DNA from: Ctenosaura bakeri
Taxonomy: Eukaryota; Chordata; Lepidosauria; Squamata; Iguanidae
Direction: 5' to 3'
Length of the DNA stretch: 64,000 nucleotides
Assembly: GCA_948474755.1 (NCBI GenBank)
Contig: CAOLHI010000743.1
Coordinates: forward strand, 1 to 64,000
This document shows positions 46,591 through 60,030 of this stretch, one piece after another. The translations under genes were made by a program, and so were the position numbers. The notes beneath the pieces were generated by a model, which worked only from the letters and a program-made list of their open reading frames with translations, was not told the DNA's origin and did no database searches. Numbering within the stretch: position 1 is the stretch's first letter; each line of letters opens with the position of its first letter.

Positions 46591-47741
46591 TCTTGCTACC
46601 GCCCAATGCTGAGGTTACTGGTGTGATGATTTCTCTGCCAACTATGCTCTTCCCGTCTTCTAACCTGTTTCATGGAGAACAGCAGCATAGCCCCCTCAGT
46701 GCAGAGAAGGTGCCCAGGAGTGTTTGTGTTGATGGTTGTCATCTTGCCAGAGCCTAGAAAACTCACTTTCTAGACTACAACACTCAGAATCCCCTAGCCA
46801 GCATGGTCTATAACCATATGGATAAAGGATTAGGAAAACTATAGTTCAAAGATAATTTTACTTGCTCTGCATTTTGCTGTTCCCTAGTAAAACCAAAACC
46901 TTGACAGAATCATCAGCTTCATGCACTAGAAAATCCACCCCCACAGCATTCAGGAATTCCTCGATTCCACAAGCCTCTGAGGCCAAACTGCCATAAGAGG
47001 TTCCCCCACTGCTGGAGGGGAAATCTTAAGATCTTAACATGACAACAAGGCTCACCCAAACTGCCCCCTCCCCATTTGGCATGTCACTCTCACCCTCTGT
47101 AGCCCTTTACTCATTACTGAGGAGGAACTGGCACATGTTGAACCAGCACTGCCCCAAGCTGTTAATATCTTGATGTTTCTACTATTTCCAAGGGATGCAG
47201 TCTTCTAGCAGGATCTATTAGGACATCAAGAGAAATACTGAGGTATGCTATACAAGCCTGCAAAGAATTTGAGGCAAGACAGTGGGTCCAAAAGTATATA
47301 GTGTTTTCAGAAAAACAAACACACACACACAAATCAGGAACTGTGGAAGAGTTCCAAGGGACCAGATTGTCTTATGTGGCACTCTCAAATTCTTTTTTTG
47401 CCATTGTTGAAATGTGTGCGCACATACTAATATTCCACACAAAATGCACATTTTCTCCCTCCCTGTCAAGATTTTCTATGTCCACAAGCAACTGTCTTAT
47501 CCCTCATTTTCACCAGCAGCTTCCTTAACAAAATATGCCCAAGTTACAGGGGCAGATTTTCAAAAGAGACTCTCCTGCTTGTTTTGACTGGTGATTTAAA
47601 GTCAGGCATCTAGTCAGAAGACTGTGCTACAGAAACTTGCTGCCAGAAGCAGAACACTCTAGTCTGGCAAACATGGGCACAAAGTAGCTGATTGTAACCG
47701 TTGTGTATTCTGCACAATATGTAGACCAAGATCTCTTTACA

Positions 47742-47951
47742 TCAGTCTTTCTAAACCTTTTTACCCTGCAGGAACCCTTGAAATAACTTTCAGATCTTAG
47801 GGGACCCCTGCATAAAAATTTTTATATCTACTGCTCAATTTTTTTTACTTTAATTTTATTTCATTTTTGAAATCACAATCTCTCACAGAATGCTTAGCAA
47901 ACTCCCACAGAAATCAAGAGTTTCAGGTAACCCTGGCTGAGAAACCCTGGT
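47742..47951. repeat. hAT/Charlie-like MITE
   Basis: CAGTCTTTCTAAACCTTTTT at the left and CCTGGCTGAGAAACCCTGGT at the right are mutually inverted, in the style of hAT Charlie-type short elements. The interior is AT-rich and non-coding. Confidence 0.5.
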
Positions 47952-49797
47952 CTACATAATTTTTAGTAAACCAGCCAGAAAGTTTAGTTAAAGAAAATCC
48001 AAATAGTGTTTTCTTCTTTTATACCCCTATTTTGAGCATCTCTTTACTGTATTTGCTGTTTATTTACTTGAACAATCTATTTTGCTAGTTTTCATCCCCG
48101 TAGGAAAACTACCAGCCGTCCTACCAAAAAGGAACACTTTGTGCTAGTATGTTTTCCACTTTAAGTGCCACATTGTGGTCCATGAGGGAGAGAAAACATA
48201 CCAGAACAGAAACAGTAATGTATCATTTCTTTTTCCTGATCTCCACCTGCATCTTAACAGTCAATCCATCGTTAAGGTAGCCTGGGCAGGATGCCGTGAG
48301 GAATAAATGTCGCCTTGCTTACATCAAATTATTCTGGGTGAAAGACCACATGTAAAACCAAAAAAATAAGGAAAAAAATCCACTTTATGCTGAGTCTGGT
48401 AAGGTCCATCTGGCCTGGTACTGTCAACTCTAACTGCCAACAGTTTTCATATGCTGTAATGTTTTTATTCTGCAGCTGATTTTATTCTTGGTTTCTCTAT
48501 TTTTATCTCTATCCCTAGTTATTTTAATTTGTGTATATTCACTATCCAGAGAACTAAGCTGTCTAAAAATGCAATAAATGGAGCAGGAGGCTCCAATTAA
48601 TTTTACAGTCATTCCCTTGGAGAAGGTGGTTCTCCAAAGGAGGAGCTGTTAAAATTCAAACAAAGACAGTTGAGCACTCTCGCCAAAACATGGTGCCCCT
48701 TTCAAATACATGCCCAGTAGTGCAGAATCCACTTCATGGAGATATGTTCAGACCATGTAACTATGCATACGAAAACAATGCAATCATGTCAGCCAAGCTA
48801 AAGGGAATGGTCTCTCTCGCAGAATCAGTACCACGACTCATGAATGCAGCCTCAACCATGTGAGATGCATTTTATACCTAAACCGCCCTGCAGTGTCTCA
48901 AAGCCCTCAAAGGCCCCTCCCCAAACTGCAAATCCTAAGATTCCACAGGATGTTGAAAGTCGAATAATCGCACTATAACTGTCTAGTGAGGAAATGGCCA
49001 AGTGCATCTGTAACAGACTGCCCACGTTATTATTAATATAAATTCCTTTTGGCAAGATTGGGGGAAAAAGAGGCAATCTCCTCCCCAAGTTCAAAACACC
49101 AGCAAGAGAACCAAACAGTTCTAATATAAACCAAGCAATGTCCTTTCTGCTTCCCTGTAACCAATGCTTAAAAACAAGTCGAGTCATTTCTTCCTTCTTA
49201 TTCATCAGGGTGTGCAATTTCTGCTAAGAGTAAGGGCCTACTTAAGAAAAAGAAAGAAAACAAGCGGAACTTTTTTGTTTCAAGCCAAAGATCTTGACTA
49301 GAATATAAATCTTTATTCCATTATAAAACATTGATGCACCTCAGACAGATGATGTAACGGGTTGCAACACCTTTTCCCAAGAGTGATGAGAAACCTAAAC
49401 AAAAGGAAGAATTTTAATTGGGCAATGCTGCTGGATAAAAGTCTGTTTTTTCTGCTACCATTGTGCCAGGTCGCCTAGTCCCAGTCCTACCAAATAAGAG
49501 GCACACTGTAGGTATTCCTCTTTTCCATCACTGCTGTTTTGGGGGCATTAGTGGTCATTCTGAGACCATTTGGGGGAAGACACTGGTTCCTGGTTTCTTC
49601 AGCCCCTATATACATTTTCAGTTTTTCCAAGGGAAAAGGTAGAAACTTTGAGGAATGTAAGGAAAAGCTCTGATTAAACATATTTTTCCTTAGGGATGAT
49701 ATAAATGTTTCCAAAGACAAGGTTTTATTCAAAATGCCAGGAACTGTATAGTATTAAGATTTGCATGTACGACAGTCTATAGAATTTGAGAACAATA

Positions 49798-50312
49798 CAG
49801 TCCTCGCTCCATATTTGTGGGTTCAATCTTCACAAATCTGATTATTCATGAGACATGTGCTTGCCTCCCCTTCCCCATTTTCCTCCTCCCATCCCTTCAT
49901 TCCTCACCCGAGGCTTGCAAGGCTTGTGTTCAAAATGGAGGTTTTTTCTGTTTGGGTGAGTAAAGCCTCCTCCTTCTGCTGAAGGCATGTCCTCTCTGCC
50001 ATGTGGTTGCACATTCTGCTGTGTACTGGCTGCTGACTGGTCAAGTGCTCTCTTCTCAAGATGGCTGCCAGAAGTAATTAGAACCCCAAAACTTCCCTCT
50101 TCTCTGTCTGAGGGGAAAGTACCAACAAGCCTTTGAGGTTGTCTTTTTTTCTCCCCCCTTCCCCACAATGCCGGAGCAAGGGGCAAAAGAACGGGAGGTG
50201 GGAAGCTCCAGAGGGGAATCGGAGGAGGATCACAGGGCGCAGTTAATAGCATTTTTTCCATTTTCGCAAGGGTTCTGTGCTCCTAACTCTCGTAAATGTG
50301 GAGGGGCTACTG
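49798..50312. mobile_element. TA-flanked Tc1/mariner (Tigger-like) MITE
   Basis: The element starts CAGTCCTCGCTCCATATTTG and ends CGTAAATGTGGAGGGGCTAC then TG, and is bounded by TA on each side. Inverted ends, TA target duplication and a 515-bp non-coding body indicate a non-autonomous Tc1/mariner-type element. The apparent open frames inside (both strands, around 49850-50400) are fortuitous G+C-rich frames. Confidence 0.72.
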
Positions 50313-51307
50313 TAATTCCTGGACAAACAGCATGCATGTACAACAATCAAACTCAAGATGCATTTTGCATTTTTCAGTGTTCCTTTCTATTTAAACTAAT
50401 ACAGCAGGGACACAGCTAAAGACCTTTTATCTGGTGCTTTTATTGCTTCCTTTGCAGAACAATTTTTTTGAAAAAAAGCCAGGATATTAAAATGGGCATT
50501 TCCCATTTCTCACTATTTTAATATTCCTAGTGCGACATGGTGCATTCCACTGTGCCACTAAATTCTGCTGTGTGTGTAGTATATCCATCTTATATGACAG
50601 AATGTACACATATACTCTTTAGCCTAACTTCAAAGGAATGATTTTGAAAATAGATTAGAACTAAAAACACTGGAGTGTCTAACTTTGGATTAGCCAGTCT
50701 GTCTCTTCCATAAAAACAGAAAACACTTCTAACAGAGAATGATATATTCATCATATAATTTATAATTTATAAATAGTGAAATGCTTGTTTTTAAAAAAAA
50801 TTATATACACTATTATGTGGTAAATTAACAAAGGAGCTCTACTCTTGCTTAGTTTAAAAAGATGAAATGTTCTATCTACAACAGTACTTATCAGAGGAGA
50901 TTGAGGGAAAATGCTTGAAATTAAAAAAGGACTATGTTTTATGATTGCACTCCTGAAGACTGGCATGTTGCTATTTGCCCTCATGGCAGGTGTGCTGGAC
51001 TCTTCTGAAAGTGTACCTCGTAAAACGCATACAAGAGGGAGTAACAATCTACATCACACATTTTCCAGTTAAGCAAGTCAGGCCTCAGGTGTGTGCAGTT
51101 CCATGAGCAACTTCCAAAATAACATCCTGAAGCAGATTTTCAGTAAAACACCTACTGTGTCAAAAATGTATTTAAAATATTTATACCTCACTCTTCAACT
51201 GTAGCTGAGCAATTAACAGGTGCTCATTTGTGAAAGTATCCACTGATAGGCAGTGAGACATTTTAATCAATGCAACAATACATATGGACAATAGCAATGA
51301 GCATCTT

Positions 51308-51512
51308 GTTGTTGCTGTGTACCTTCAAGTCATTTCTGACTTACAGTGAACTCATCATGGGATTTTCTTGGCATGATTTGTTCCTCATACTCTGAGACTG
51401 AAAGAGTATGACTTTTCCAAGATCACCCAGTGGGTTTCTATGGCCAAGCAGGTATTTGAACCCTGCTTCCAGAGTCATAATCCAGCGCCCAAAGCACCAC
51501 AGCATGCTGGGT
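51308..51512 (-). repeat. tRNA-derived SINE, reverse
   Basis: TTGTTGTTGCTGTGTACCTT, CAAGTCATTTCTGACTTACA, AAGATCACCCAGTGGGTTTC and CCCAAAGCACCACAGCATGC form a near-complete inverted copy. Confidence 0.72.
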
Positions 51513-51599
51513 TTCCAATGAGCTACCAGTAATCAAAGGAAATGCACAATGAAAAGCCTGAGAAGCCTATCCAACCTGTTGAGTTGTCCATTCTTATGT

Positions 51600-52415
51600 T
51601 ACACATTGTTATCAGACACCTTGTTAATGCAGTTTAGGCCTCCTTGGAGATACTCATAGATATCATTTTGATATCCATAATTTGGCTCTCTTCCACCACC
51701 CCTGTCCACGTGTTTGTGAGGCCCCCGGACAAGCACAGAACTAGGCTCGGCCATCAAATGCTGCAATATCCCAAAACAATACAGGCAGGCCAGAAATAGC
51801 CAGATCCTCGCTTTAGGAGACCTCTCTGCAAACACCCTCATTATGTATGCACACTGTTTACAAAGGACTCCCTGTCCCGAGCAGGCAACCTGGCAAGCTG
51901 AATACTCAACCGCCAAGCACTGAGTATTTGCATACTGTCTACCTCTTTGTCAATTTGGACTTAACTTAATCATGCTAAATTCTGACCTTTCCAAAGCTTT
52001 GTCCCACGCCCGAAACACATTGTCTTCCCCAAGTATGGCATAGCCTGCAGTTACATTTCTCCCTATAAAAACCCCTTATTCCGAGACCATCCTCGGATCG
52101 CTCCTGAGTTCCAGACCACCTTGCTGCTGCTTTGCTTGGTGAGCTTCCCCTCAGCTTCATGTGCTGAGATACATCGAACCCCAGCATTGCTCTCTATCTT
52201 CTTTCTGGGCTTCAGGAACAGGTTTTGTATCACCCGAATCAACTATCCTTCTGAAAATCCCGCTATCAAACTCACACCTTTATTTTCCTTAGTTGTCTGT
52301 GTGCATGTGTCGCTTACACTGTGTGCCCGTATTTAATAAAGATCATTCATTATTTCCAACACAGTTTGCTTCTTGACTTGGCCTGACCCCGTAAACACTG
52401 GATTATAAGATCCTG
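51600..52415 (+). mobile_element. LTR-like block (probable solo LTR)
   Basis: A roughly 0.8-kb block has a TATA box at 52064-52070 (CCCTATAAAAACCCC), then about 270 bp of C-rich sequence and a polyadenylation signal at 52335-52340 (ATTTAATAAAG) followed by a T-rich stretch. This U3-R-U5-like order is that of a retroviral or retrotransposon LTR. No gag, pol or env remnant is visible beside it, so a solo LTR is the best guess. Exact ends, target duplication and family are not determined. Confidence 0.45.
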
Positions 52416-55354
52416 CTGCATTACCCTGCCTCTTGTAGTGCCAACCAATGCTCTTGGCTAATTTCCCCATCTTCCTCCCGGGACCCCCAGTAAATAGGGT
52501 AACAACCTGCACAGCAAATATAATGTTCTTTAGCACTGTACTGAGACGTTAAAGACAAGGCAGTCCCTGCCTGCAGCTTCATCATCACAGAAGGAAAGAG
52601 GAAGGGAAGAGAAGTGATCATTTACTGGCCAGTGGTTGAGGCCAAGATGGACTCCCCTTTCTCATGAGTTTCTTTGGAGGCAGGGAGTGCAGTCTCCATA
52701 ACTCCCCTGGTCTCCTGATGACTGGCAGAGACTAGAATGTGCAGTCTGCTATGTGAAACATTTTCATTTTATGTAAACTAATTCGAATTCAGAGACATTG
52801 TACAACTTTTTAAAGCATACCTCTCTTTACAGAGGATGCATATTCCTGTATCTAAAATTTTGAATTACAAAGAACTGAAAGAATATCTTTCTGAATAGCC
52901 CTACCCTAGTACCTAATGTTGCTGGTTGCCTTTGTTCATGTTTTCAAACAAATTTTCTGCTTAAGCAGTCTGTTTCCTGAGCTGGATATGCCACACACAC
53001 AGCAGAACTGACTGGCACATTAGACTGTACCTTGTGAGTACTGAAGTGGTAGGGAAATGGGAAAATATCATTTGTAATATTTCACCACTTGCCTTTCTGC
53101 AAAGAAAACAATAAAACATTGGATAACAAGGCCCTAGTCATGTCCCTGCTACATTAATTTGCACATAAGGCAACATTCAAAAATGCAAACTTCCACCTGT
53201 AATCCCAAGCAGTACAATGCATCACAACATTTCCACCTCACTCCTGCCACATTCTTCCCATACAAAGATTCATAATTTCTCCCAATGTGTTCCTCACAAT
53301 TACATCAGTCACTAACCACTATAACAGGAAGTGGCAGCAGAAAGTGACTGACAACAAATCACATTGTATAACCCCATTAAATCCACACAGAAGTCAGAAA
53401 CTCTCTACCCTCAGCTTGTGAAACAGTGTCAGTTTTACAGTGAGCTTTCACAGACCAGGACTCTTTCTTTTTACCAAGTACAACTGAACACTACATTCTG
53501 AAATCAGCCATTTGAAGCGCAACTGAGGACAGGGCTGGTCTAATTTAAATCAAACTGATATAAATAGCTTCCTTGAAGTACTCAGTTTTAATTGTTGAAA
53601 TCACAGTTTAAGCCAGTAGTGAGGAAAAAAATCTACCTAATCATCATTTTTAGTAGTGCATTTAGTAAATGAGCCTCTCTGAGAGTCAACGTTACTTTTT
53701 ATTTCCATATATTGCTAATTATATCCTGTGAATATGTATCTTTGACCCAGGCTCTTTTAAAAAAAAAAAAATCAGTAGCTTTTAAATAAATCTTCCAACT
53801 CTGATTTAATTTTTTAAATTTAAATAAAAAACACTGGTTCAAATTTTTTAAATCACTGTTTTTTATCAATCTTGTTTGAGCATCAGTGCCCTATAGAGCT
53901 CTTTGCCCTACTTCATGACTAGCAAAATTAAACAAACTATTATGCAACTGAATAAATCTACATGATTTTGGATGATACTGAATAAATAAATCTGCATGAT
54001 ACTGGATCAACAGAAAATAGGGTTACCTTGATTTACAAATGAAATGTATTTTGTATACGTATGCCTAACGGTACAAGTGGTTAGACTTCAGAGACACCGC
54101 ATCAGGGATTTAGCAGGGAAGACTACTAACGAATTCAGTCAGTAGTCTGATGTCAAATATATATATTCCTGTGGTGCAGTTTATTGGAAAATTACCTACA
54201 GAACAGACAAGGCACAGTAAGTTCTCCTACCAACCTGCATTCCTAAACATGACTCTGCATTTTCCTCTCATGAAAGATATTGCTGTTTGGTGAATGAAAT
54301 GGTTGAGAGCAATCGGGAAGAGTATACAGTGGCTGAAAGCACAGATAGGACTTGGAGGACGAGCAGGAAATTTGAGAATAATTTATTGTTTCTGAGAAGA
54401 AACAAAATGATGTAACTGTAAAACACAAGATTTAAAGGAGCCTTTCTAACTGAGGAGCTTGATGTTGTTGTAGCAACAGGCTGCCTCTGACAAACAAAAA
54501 ACTTTTCAGGAAGAATATTGGTGCTTTCATAAGGGAAAATGTACGTAGAAGCACAAACAGTAATCGGTAAATAAGGTGTGGAAGATATTACACACTCTAT
54601 AAATTAAAAGCAACCTGCTAAATTGGGAATGTGGGAATGGGCCACTGTCCAAATTTAAACTGACTTCAAACGATAACATCCCATTCCCAGGAATTTTATT
54701 TAAGAAGATCTCAGACAGAATTCTCAGCAATGACACCTGCAGGCTTGCACTGAGTGAACTAATACAAAAACCAGCTTCTGGTTTCAGCAGAACTTTTTTT
54801 CTCCCTAGGAGTAGACGTGAGAGCTATTTATAGAAAATAATAGAGAACCAGAAAGTGTGTTTTATACACAGGATCTGGAACTGGAAATCCAGTGCAACAT
54901 CAAGATCCACCCCTTCAGCACGGTTTAAGCAGCATTAACACTGCAGAATTTCAATACTAGGCCCTTCTGCAAGATCATTGTATGTTACTCTCCCAGCCAT
55001 ATCAACACCTGAAGATTCAACAACAGTGGAATGCACTGAGATTACTTGCACTAACAATCTGCCAAAGTTTGAAGGGATAAATTACGTGAAATGGCTAAAA
55101 CTTAAGAATTCACTACATCCTGTTTCTAGGAGAAGATACATATACTCTATGTAAAATAAAATTTTAACACTAGGTACACCAAAAAGATAGATAGCAGAGC
55201 TATGTACCAGTCGAGAAATACAAATCATGAGAATTGTAAAATGGGTATGAAATAGGTGGACATCTGGGACTTACTTTTTTTTTTAAATAGCTGCAATGTT
55301 GCAGAGATCTGGTTGCACAGGTTCTGATGTGCCTCTCTAGATTAGAAAGAAGAC

Positions 55355-56760
55355 AGATTATCAAACAAAAGAGCACTATTGCTTGCTGTAACGGATCCAA
55401 ACTCATCTCTTTCTGGTTCATATGTTAAGCAGGTACAGCGAAGTGCGCTACACCTCTTTCCATAGGGAAGCAGTTTTTTCCCCATATGTGGTGGACTTGC
55501 AAGAAAGCAAAGACCTATTGGTCTAAGATTTATATGTTAATTAAAAATAATTTGGATTTTACAATGTCAGTGAATTACTGATAAAGAACTGGATAGTAAA
55601 TATAGACCAGTTCTTCGATACATGATAGCAGCTGCAAGAATGTTGGTTGCCCAAACATGGGCACTCTTCCCTAAGTTGCAAAACTGAGGTGGATTTTAAA
55701 AACCAGACCAAGTGAATTTTTTTTAAAATCTGGAAACCATTCCTGGATTTTTTTTTTTTTTTGATCATTAAGAAATCTAAAAATGTAACAATCTGAGGTT
55801 TTGATTATTACAGTGGCCCCTCTACTTTTGTGAGAGTTTGGGGTGCAGAAAAAAGAAAAACCACAAATAACTCCCCCCTATGATCCCCCTCTCATTCCCT
55901 TCTAGGGCTCCCCCTTCTCATTTCCTTGCATTCTGAGGGCAGGGCCAGAGGAAAGGGAATGAGAGAAGGAAGAAAGAAGGCTTGTGTGATCCTTGCCTCC
56001 CCCGATTCCCCTGCCTGCTGCCTTGGCATGAGTGTTCAGGGCCCGGGCCAGAGGCAAGGGAATGGGATGGGGGATCTTTGGAGGGGAGAAGCAGGGCTCA
56101 CGTTAGCCTTCTCCTCCTATTCCCTTCCCTTTTCTCTGGGCACCTGCATTCCTTCTCCTCGCCCAGCAAAACGCAAGGGAATGGGAGAAGGAGAATGGGG
56201 GGAGGTACACATGTGCCTCACAAATAATCAAATTTGTGAAGGTAAAAACCCACAAATGTGGAGGGAGGACTGTAGTAATTCTAGTAAGCTCAGCATATGT
56301 AGTTCTGTAATGCCAGAATAAGATTTAGGACATTAATCTTTTTTTAATTTTCATTACAGTTTGTATGTGGGGGCTTGGAGTTCCTTTGTGTTTTAGTTAG
56401 TGTAGTCTTTTAGTAATGCATTTTGTTATCATGCCTTGGTTGTAGTTTAGCTTAATTTAGTTTAGTTCTAATTTTAGTAATAGCTGTGTATTTTTATGTA
56501 TAATATGTTTCCTTTTCTTTTGTTCCCTTTTTTTCTTTTTTACTCTGTAGATGTGAATTAGTCTATTTGTCTGTATCCTTGAACTAAAATTAATTGATAT
56601 TAAGTCATGAAACAATAGTCTCAGGTTATCAGAAAATAGATTGCTATTGTCTACTGTAATAGTTCCAAACTCCTCTCTTTCTGGGCATTATGTTAAGCAG
56701 TGCAGTGAAAGTAAGCTACACCTGTTCTGAAGAAATCTGAGTTTCTGTAATGTTTTTCCC
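55355..56760 (+). repeat. L1-like LINE fragment region flanked by imperfect direct repeats
   Basis: Between about 55475 and 55690 one frame reads FPHMWWTCKKAKTYWSKI, and further on MIAAARMLVAQTWA. These are the typical C-terminal motifs of L1-type ORF2 (H-x-WW-x-C and the later AAR block), with stops between. A TA-flanked MITE is inserted at 55811. Sequence at 55357-55475 (ATTATCAAACAAAAGAGCAC, CTTTCTGGTTCATATGTTAA) recurs in diverged form at 56624-56745 (GTTATCAGAAAATAGATTGC, CTTTCTGGGCATTATGTTAA). Confidence 0.6.
55811..56272. mobile_element. TA-flanked Tc1/mariner (Tigger-like) MITE
   Basis: It starts CAGTGGCCCCTCTACTTTTG and ends CCACAAATGTGGAGGGAGGA then CTG, with TA on both sides. Its ends resemble those of 49798-50312 (ATGTGGAGGG near the right end). 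The 462-bp interior holds repeated AAGGGAATGGGA-type words in both orientations. It interrupts the L1-like fragment and is therefore younger. Confidence 0.72.
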
Positions 56761-58036
56761 ATCAACCCCAGCTGCCTTTTCCTTTAGAACACCAATCATA
56801 TGCTGAACAAATTCCTTTGTTTCTTGATTAAAGTGTACTGTTGCAACTAAAAATACTTTAATCTATGGAAATAAAATGAATGAAAGTGATATAAGCATAA
56901 CAGAGTTAAACACAAAGTTGGCAACTATCACAATCATGTGGCAAACAAATGCAGCACAGTCCATCTTGAAATCACTGTCCCATGTAGGCCTCATGCTGGA
57001 GTTAAGAGCCGCAGAGGAAATGAAGACCCAATGGGGTTATTAAACCAACCAGATTCACATCCAAGCCAGATGTTTTCCAACAGAGGAAACTAAAGGGCTA
57101 AGCAGGAAAGAAGCAAAGGAGATTAGCTTGTCAGCTCTGGTTCCAGGATTAGCTATAGGCTGCTTCTGAAACTTCAGGCTACTATCTTCAAAACAGGAGG
57201 AATGTCAGCATATGATACTTGCGTATTACTGAGCTGTAATCATCTTCTAAAATTATAACAAGATGGGAAAAGATAGTTAGAGTATATACTAGAAATTTTC
57301 AAGGTATGTATCAGGGCAAATGCCTCAGGAGTAGTATAAGTCTGTTTAGTTTGTCTTTAACATTTTAAAAACATTGGTAATCAGGTACATCAGTGGAACA
57401 GAAAAAAGCTGGAGAAGAGAGCGCTGAGGAGCAACTAACAGAAAGTGGTGGTTTTTACTGAAAGATCCATCTTTTGTGTTGCCATTAGGCACATATCCAA
57501 TAATCTTGTAAGCAAAATATCTCTGCCTGCAGAAGGACTGCCACCCACAAGAAGAGAGGGAGAGGAGGGCACTGCCTTCTCACAGGAAGGTGCAGGACTG
57601 TGTACAAAGGATGAACGGCAGTGGTATCCCAGCTTCCCCATAAACATGATTGTATGTTTTAGGCCATCAAGACCATATTTCACACAAATACTGGGCTATT
57701 TGTAACGGTGTAAGTTCACTAAACTAGAAAATATTGGCTAAATTCAATTGAAGTCCCAGTTAGAGCAGACCTATTCAACCAATGGAACTTACTTGAGTAA
57801 TTCATTAGGTCTACATTAATTGGGACAAACAACTGCACTTAGCCCATTATACTGATATTCAGTATTGTGTCCACCGGAAAACGTACACAGATGTTACACC
57901 GAAATCCCATCTGCAGCAGAAGTCTGCATTTGTGATGCTTCCAAGTTTACTCCAGAACAATAAAATGTAGCACACATATAAAAAAAACCAAAACTTTCTA
58001 CAATGTACTTTCTACAATATATTGACAACATAAGTT

Positions 58037-58857
58037 GATCTCATGGATGAGAGCAGGTTTGGGGCCCAAAATTAGGGAATTTGCCATGACCTATGGATCA
58101 GTCAACCCCCCACAAGCAGCACAGGCTCCCCAAAGGTCCCTAGAAATCTATCCAGACCTCTGAGGAGCTCAAGCTGCTGCAGGGAGAAAGGAACTCGGAG
58201 CTTACCAAAATGCTTGTGTAAATGCTGAGAGAGCAGATCATCACAAACTCCTCCTGACTTGAGGCATGCAAAAACTGGCTGCCCAGCTCTGGAGAGAAGC
58301 AAAAAGGCCCTAGAGCCCTAAAGCTCCTCAGGCCAGGAGCAGTTTGCAATTATCCCCATCCTCAACCTTCTTCCCCTAAGCAGCATGTTCTCCCTGGAGG
58401 CCTGGATGGTTTTTCAAGGACCTCCTGAAACTCCTTTTTGACAAGTTCAACTCTTATGAAGCAACAGTGACTCATGTATAAGTCAACCCACATATATATG
58501 TGTGTGTGTGTGTGTGTGTGTATGTACATATAATTTTTAATTTAGTTACAACACTACATATTTATCCAATTAGAAACCAAAGAAATGAAAGAAAAATACA
58601 AAAGCATACCATCAAATATATACCTTATCTAAACAAAGTTAACAGAAAATATACTTAAAATAAATACACTTACTACTACACATAAATAGAAAAGAGCTTT
58701 CCAACTCTTCCAGCACAGACTATAAATCCCACATACAATAAAAACTTCTGTAGTTCACATATTGAACAAAAAGCTATTTCCATAACTATTTTTCAACCCA
58801 GATTTTTAAACTTGATTTTTGACTAAAATTTGACTTATAGTCGAGTACTTATGGTAC
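58037..58857. repeat. Squamate MITE-like repeat with CATGTATAAGTC boxes
   Basis: GTTGATCTCATGGATGAGAG and GGTTTGGGGCCCAAAATTAG at the left, ACTCATGTATAAGTCAACCC in the middle and GACTTATAGTCGAGTACTTA at the right resemble a dispersed lizard repeat with inverted 'ATAAGTCGA' ends. It encloses a TG microsatellite (58497-58521). Boundaries are approximate. Confidence 0.45.
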
Positions 58858-59791
58858 ATTTCCAGGCTAACTGGAAGCAGAAAACTGAGTGTAGTCCTCT
58901 AGTAGATGACTACCAATGGTCCACCTAAGACCCAAAGATTGCCAGGGTTGCTGCCGGTAAGGATGTACAAAATGGCCTCATCCAGAAACATGAACTGTTC
59001 ATGTTCTTAAGCAACAGTATCTATCCAAGACATGTCAGAACAAGATGGCTAAAGGTTGCCCTGAAATGTTTTTGACTGGAAACTGCTTTCTGACCCTTTC
59101 CTACCCTGCCAACATTTAGACAAGTGTTTTGGTAAGCTCTGGGTTCCTTTCTGGCATCTATAGGTAGTTCAGATTTATTTTTCAAGAGCTAGAAAAATTA
59201 GTCTTTCACAGTGGAAGAATAAAAAATGTATAAAGGATTAAGTGTACCGTTCACACAGCTCAAAGATGCCTGGTCAAACACAAAGCAGGATTAGATACTG
59301 ATCTATATCAACTGTTAACAGCTTTATTTATAAAATGCTCTGGAGTGGAATGTTTGGGGCTTAGTTATTTCTATATTTAGGGGTCTATTTATTTTCTGAT
59401 AGATGAGACTTATACTGTCCTTTTAACACCACAATACCTAATTGTGCTGATACACCAACAAAACAAGGACATGTGTTAAATATTAACATTTTAACCAAAC
59501 CTACAGGAAGTTAAAAGGAAACGTGGATCAGTAAATTCTCAGAGATGAGCAAATCCTACAGTGCAAATGAGCAGCATATGACTTGCCAGGTAATGTTGGA
59601 TTGCTGCTTCCATCATCTCTCACTACTGGCTGTCCTGACTAGGTTTGGTAGGAGCAGCAAAACCATCTGAAGGGTTACATTCCCCACCCATGTGCTAAAG
59701 GAATAAAAAAACGGGATTATTAGAGCACCCACATACCATTAGCAGAATTTCATATTTTTACCATAAACTGGAGTTGGGTATGCCATCAAAT

Positions 59792-60030
59792 GAGAGCCAG
59801 TATGGTGCAGTGGGGCTGGATTAGGACCCTGGAGAACAGGGCTGAAATCCCTGCTCCACCATGGAAACCCATGGAGTGACCCTGGGCAAGTCACACTCTC
59901 TCAGTCTCAGAGGAAGGCAGTGACAAAATCCCCTCTGAACAAATCTTGCCAAGAAAACCCCATGACAGGGTCACCTTAGGGTCACTGTAAGTCAGAAATA
60001 ACTTGAAGGCACACAACAACAAATATCACT
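59792..60030 (+). repeat. tRNA-derived SINE, full length
   Basis: GAGAGCCAGTATGGTGCAGT, GACCCTGGAGAACAGGGCTG, GTGACCCTGGGCAAGTCACA, CCAAGAAAACCCCATGACAG, GGTCACCTTAGGGTCACTGT, AGTCAGAAATAACTTGAAGG and CACACAACAACAAA. This is the best-preserved copy of the family in the window. Confidence 0.82.

Noticed and set aside
49842..50419. 139- and 83-codon open frames
   Set aside because: They fall within the TA-flanked MITE; composition is low-complexity and no domain is visible.
51599..51916. 105-codon antisense frame as a gene or as COLGALT2 exon 1
   Set aside because: It has no similarity to the start of a collagen galactosyltransferase, no suitable donor with the needed phase, and it sits in an LTR-like block. 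Kept only as a low-interest observation.
59792..60030. tRNA gene candidate
   Set aside because: The tRNA-like head is part of a dispersed SINE with body and ACAAC tail; no cloverleaf with intact anticodon arm.
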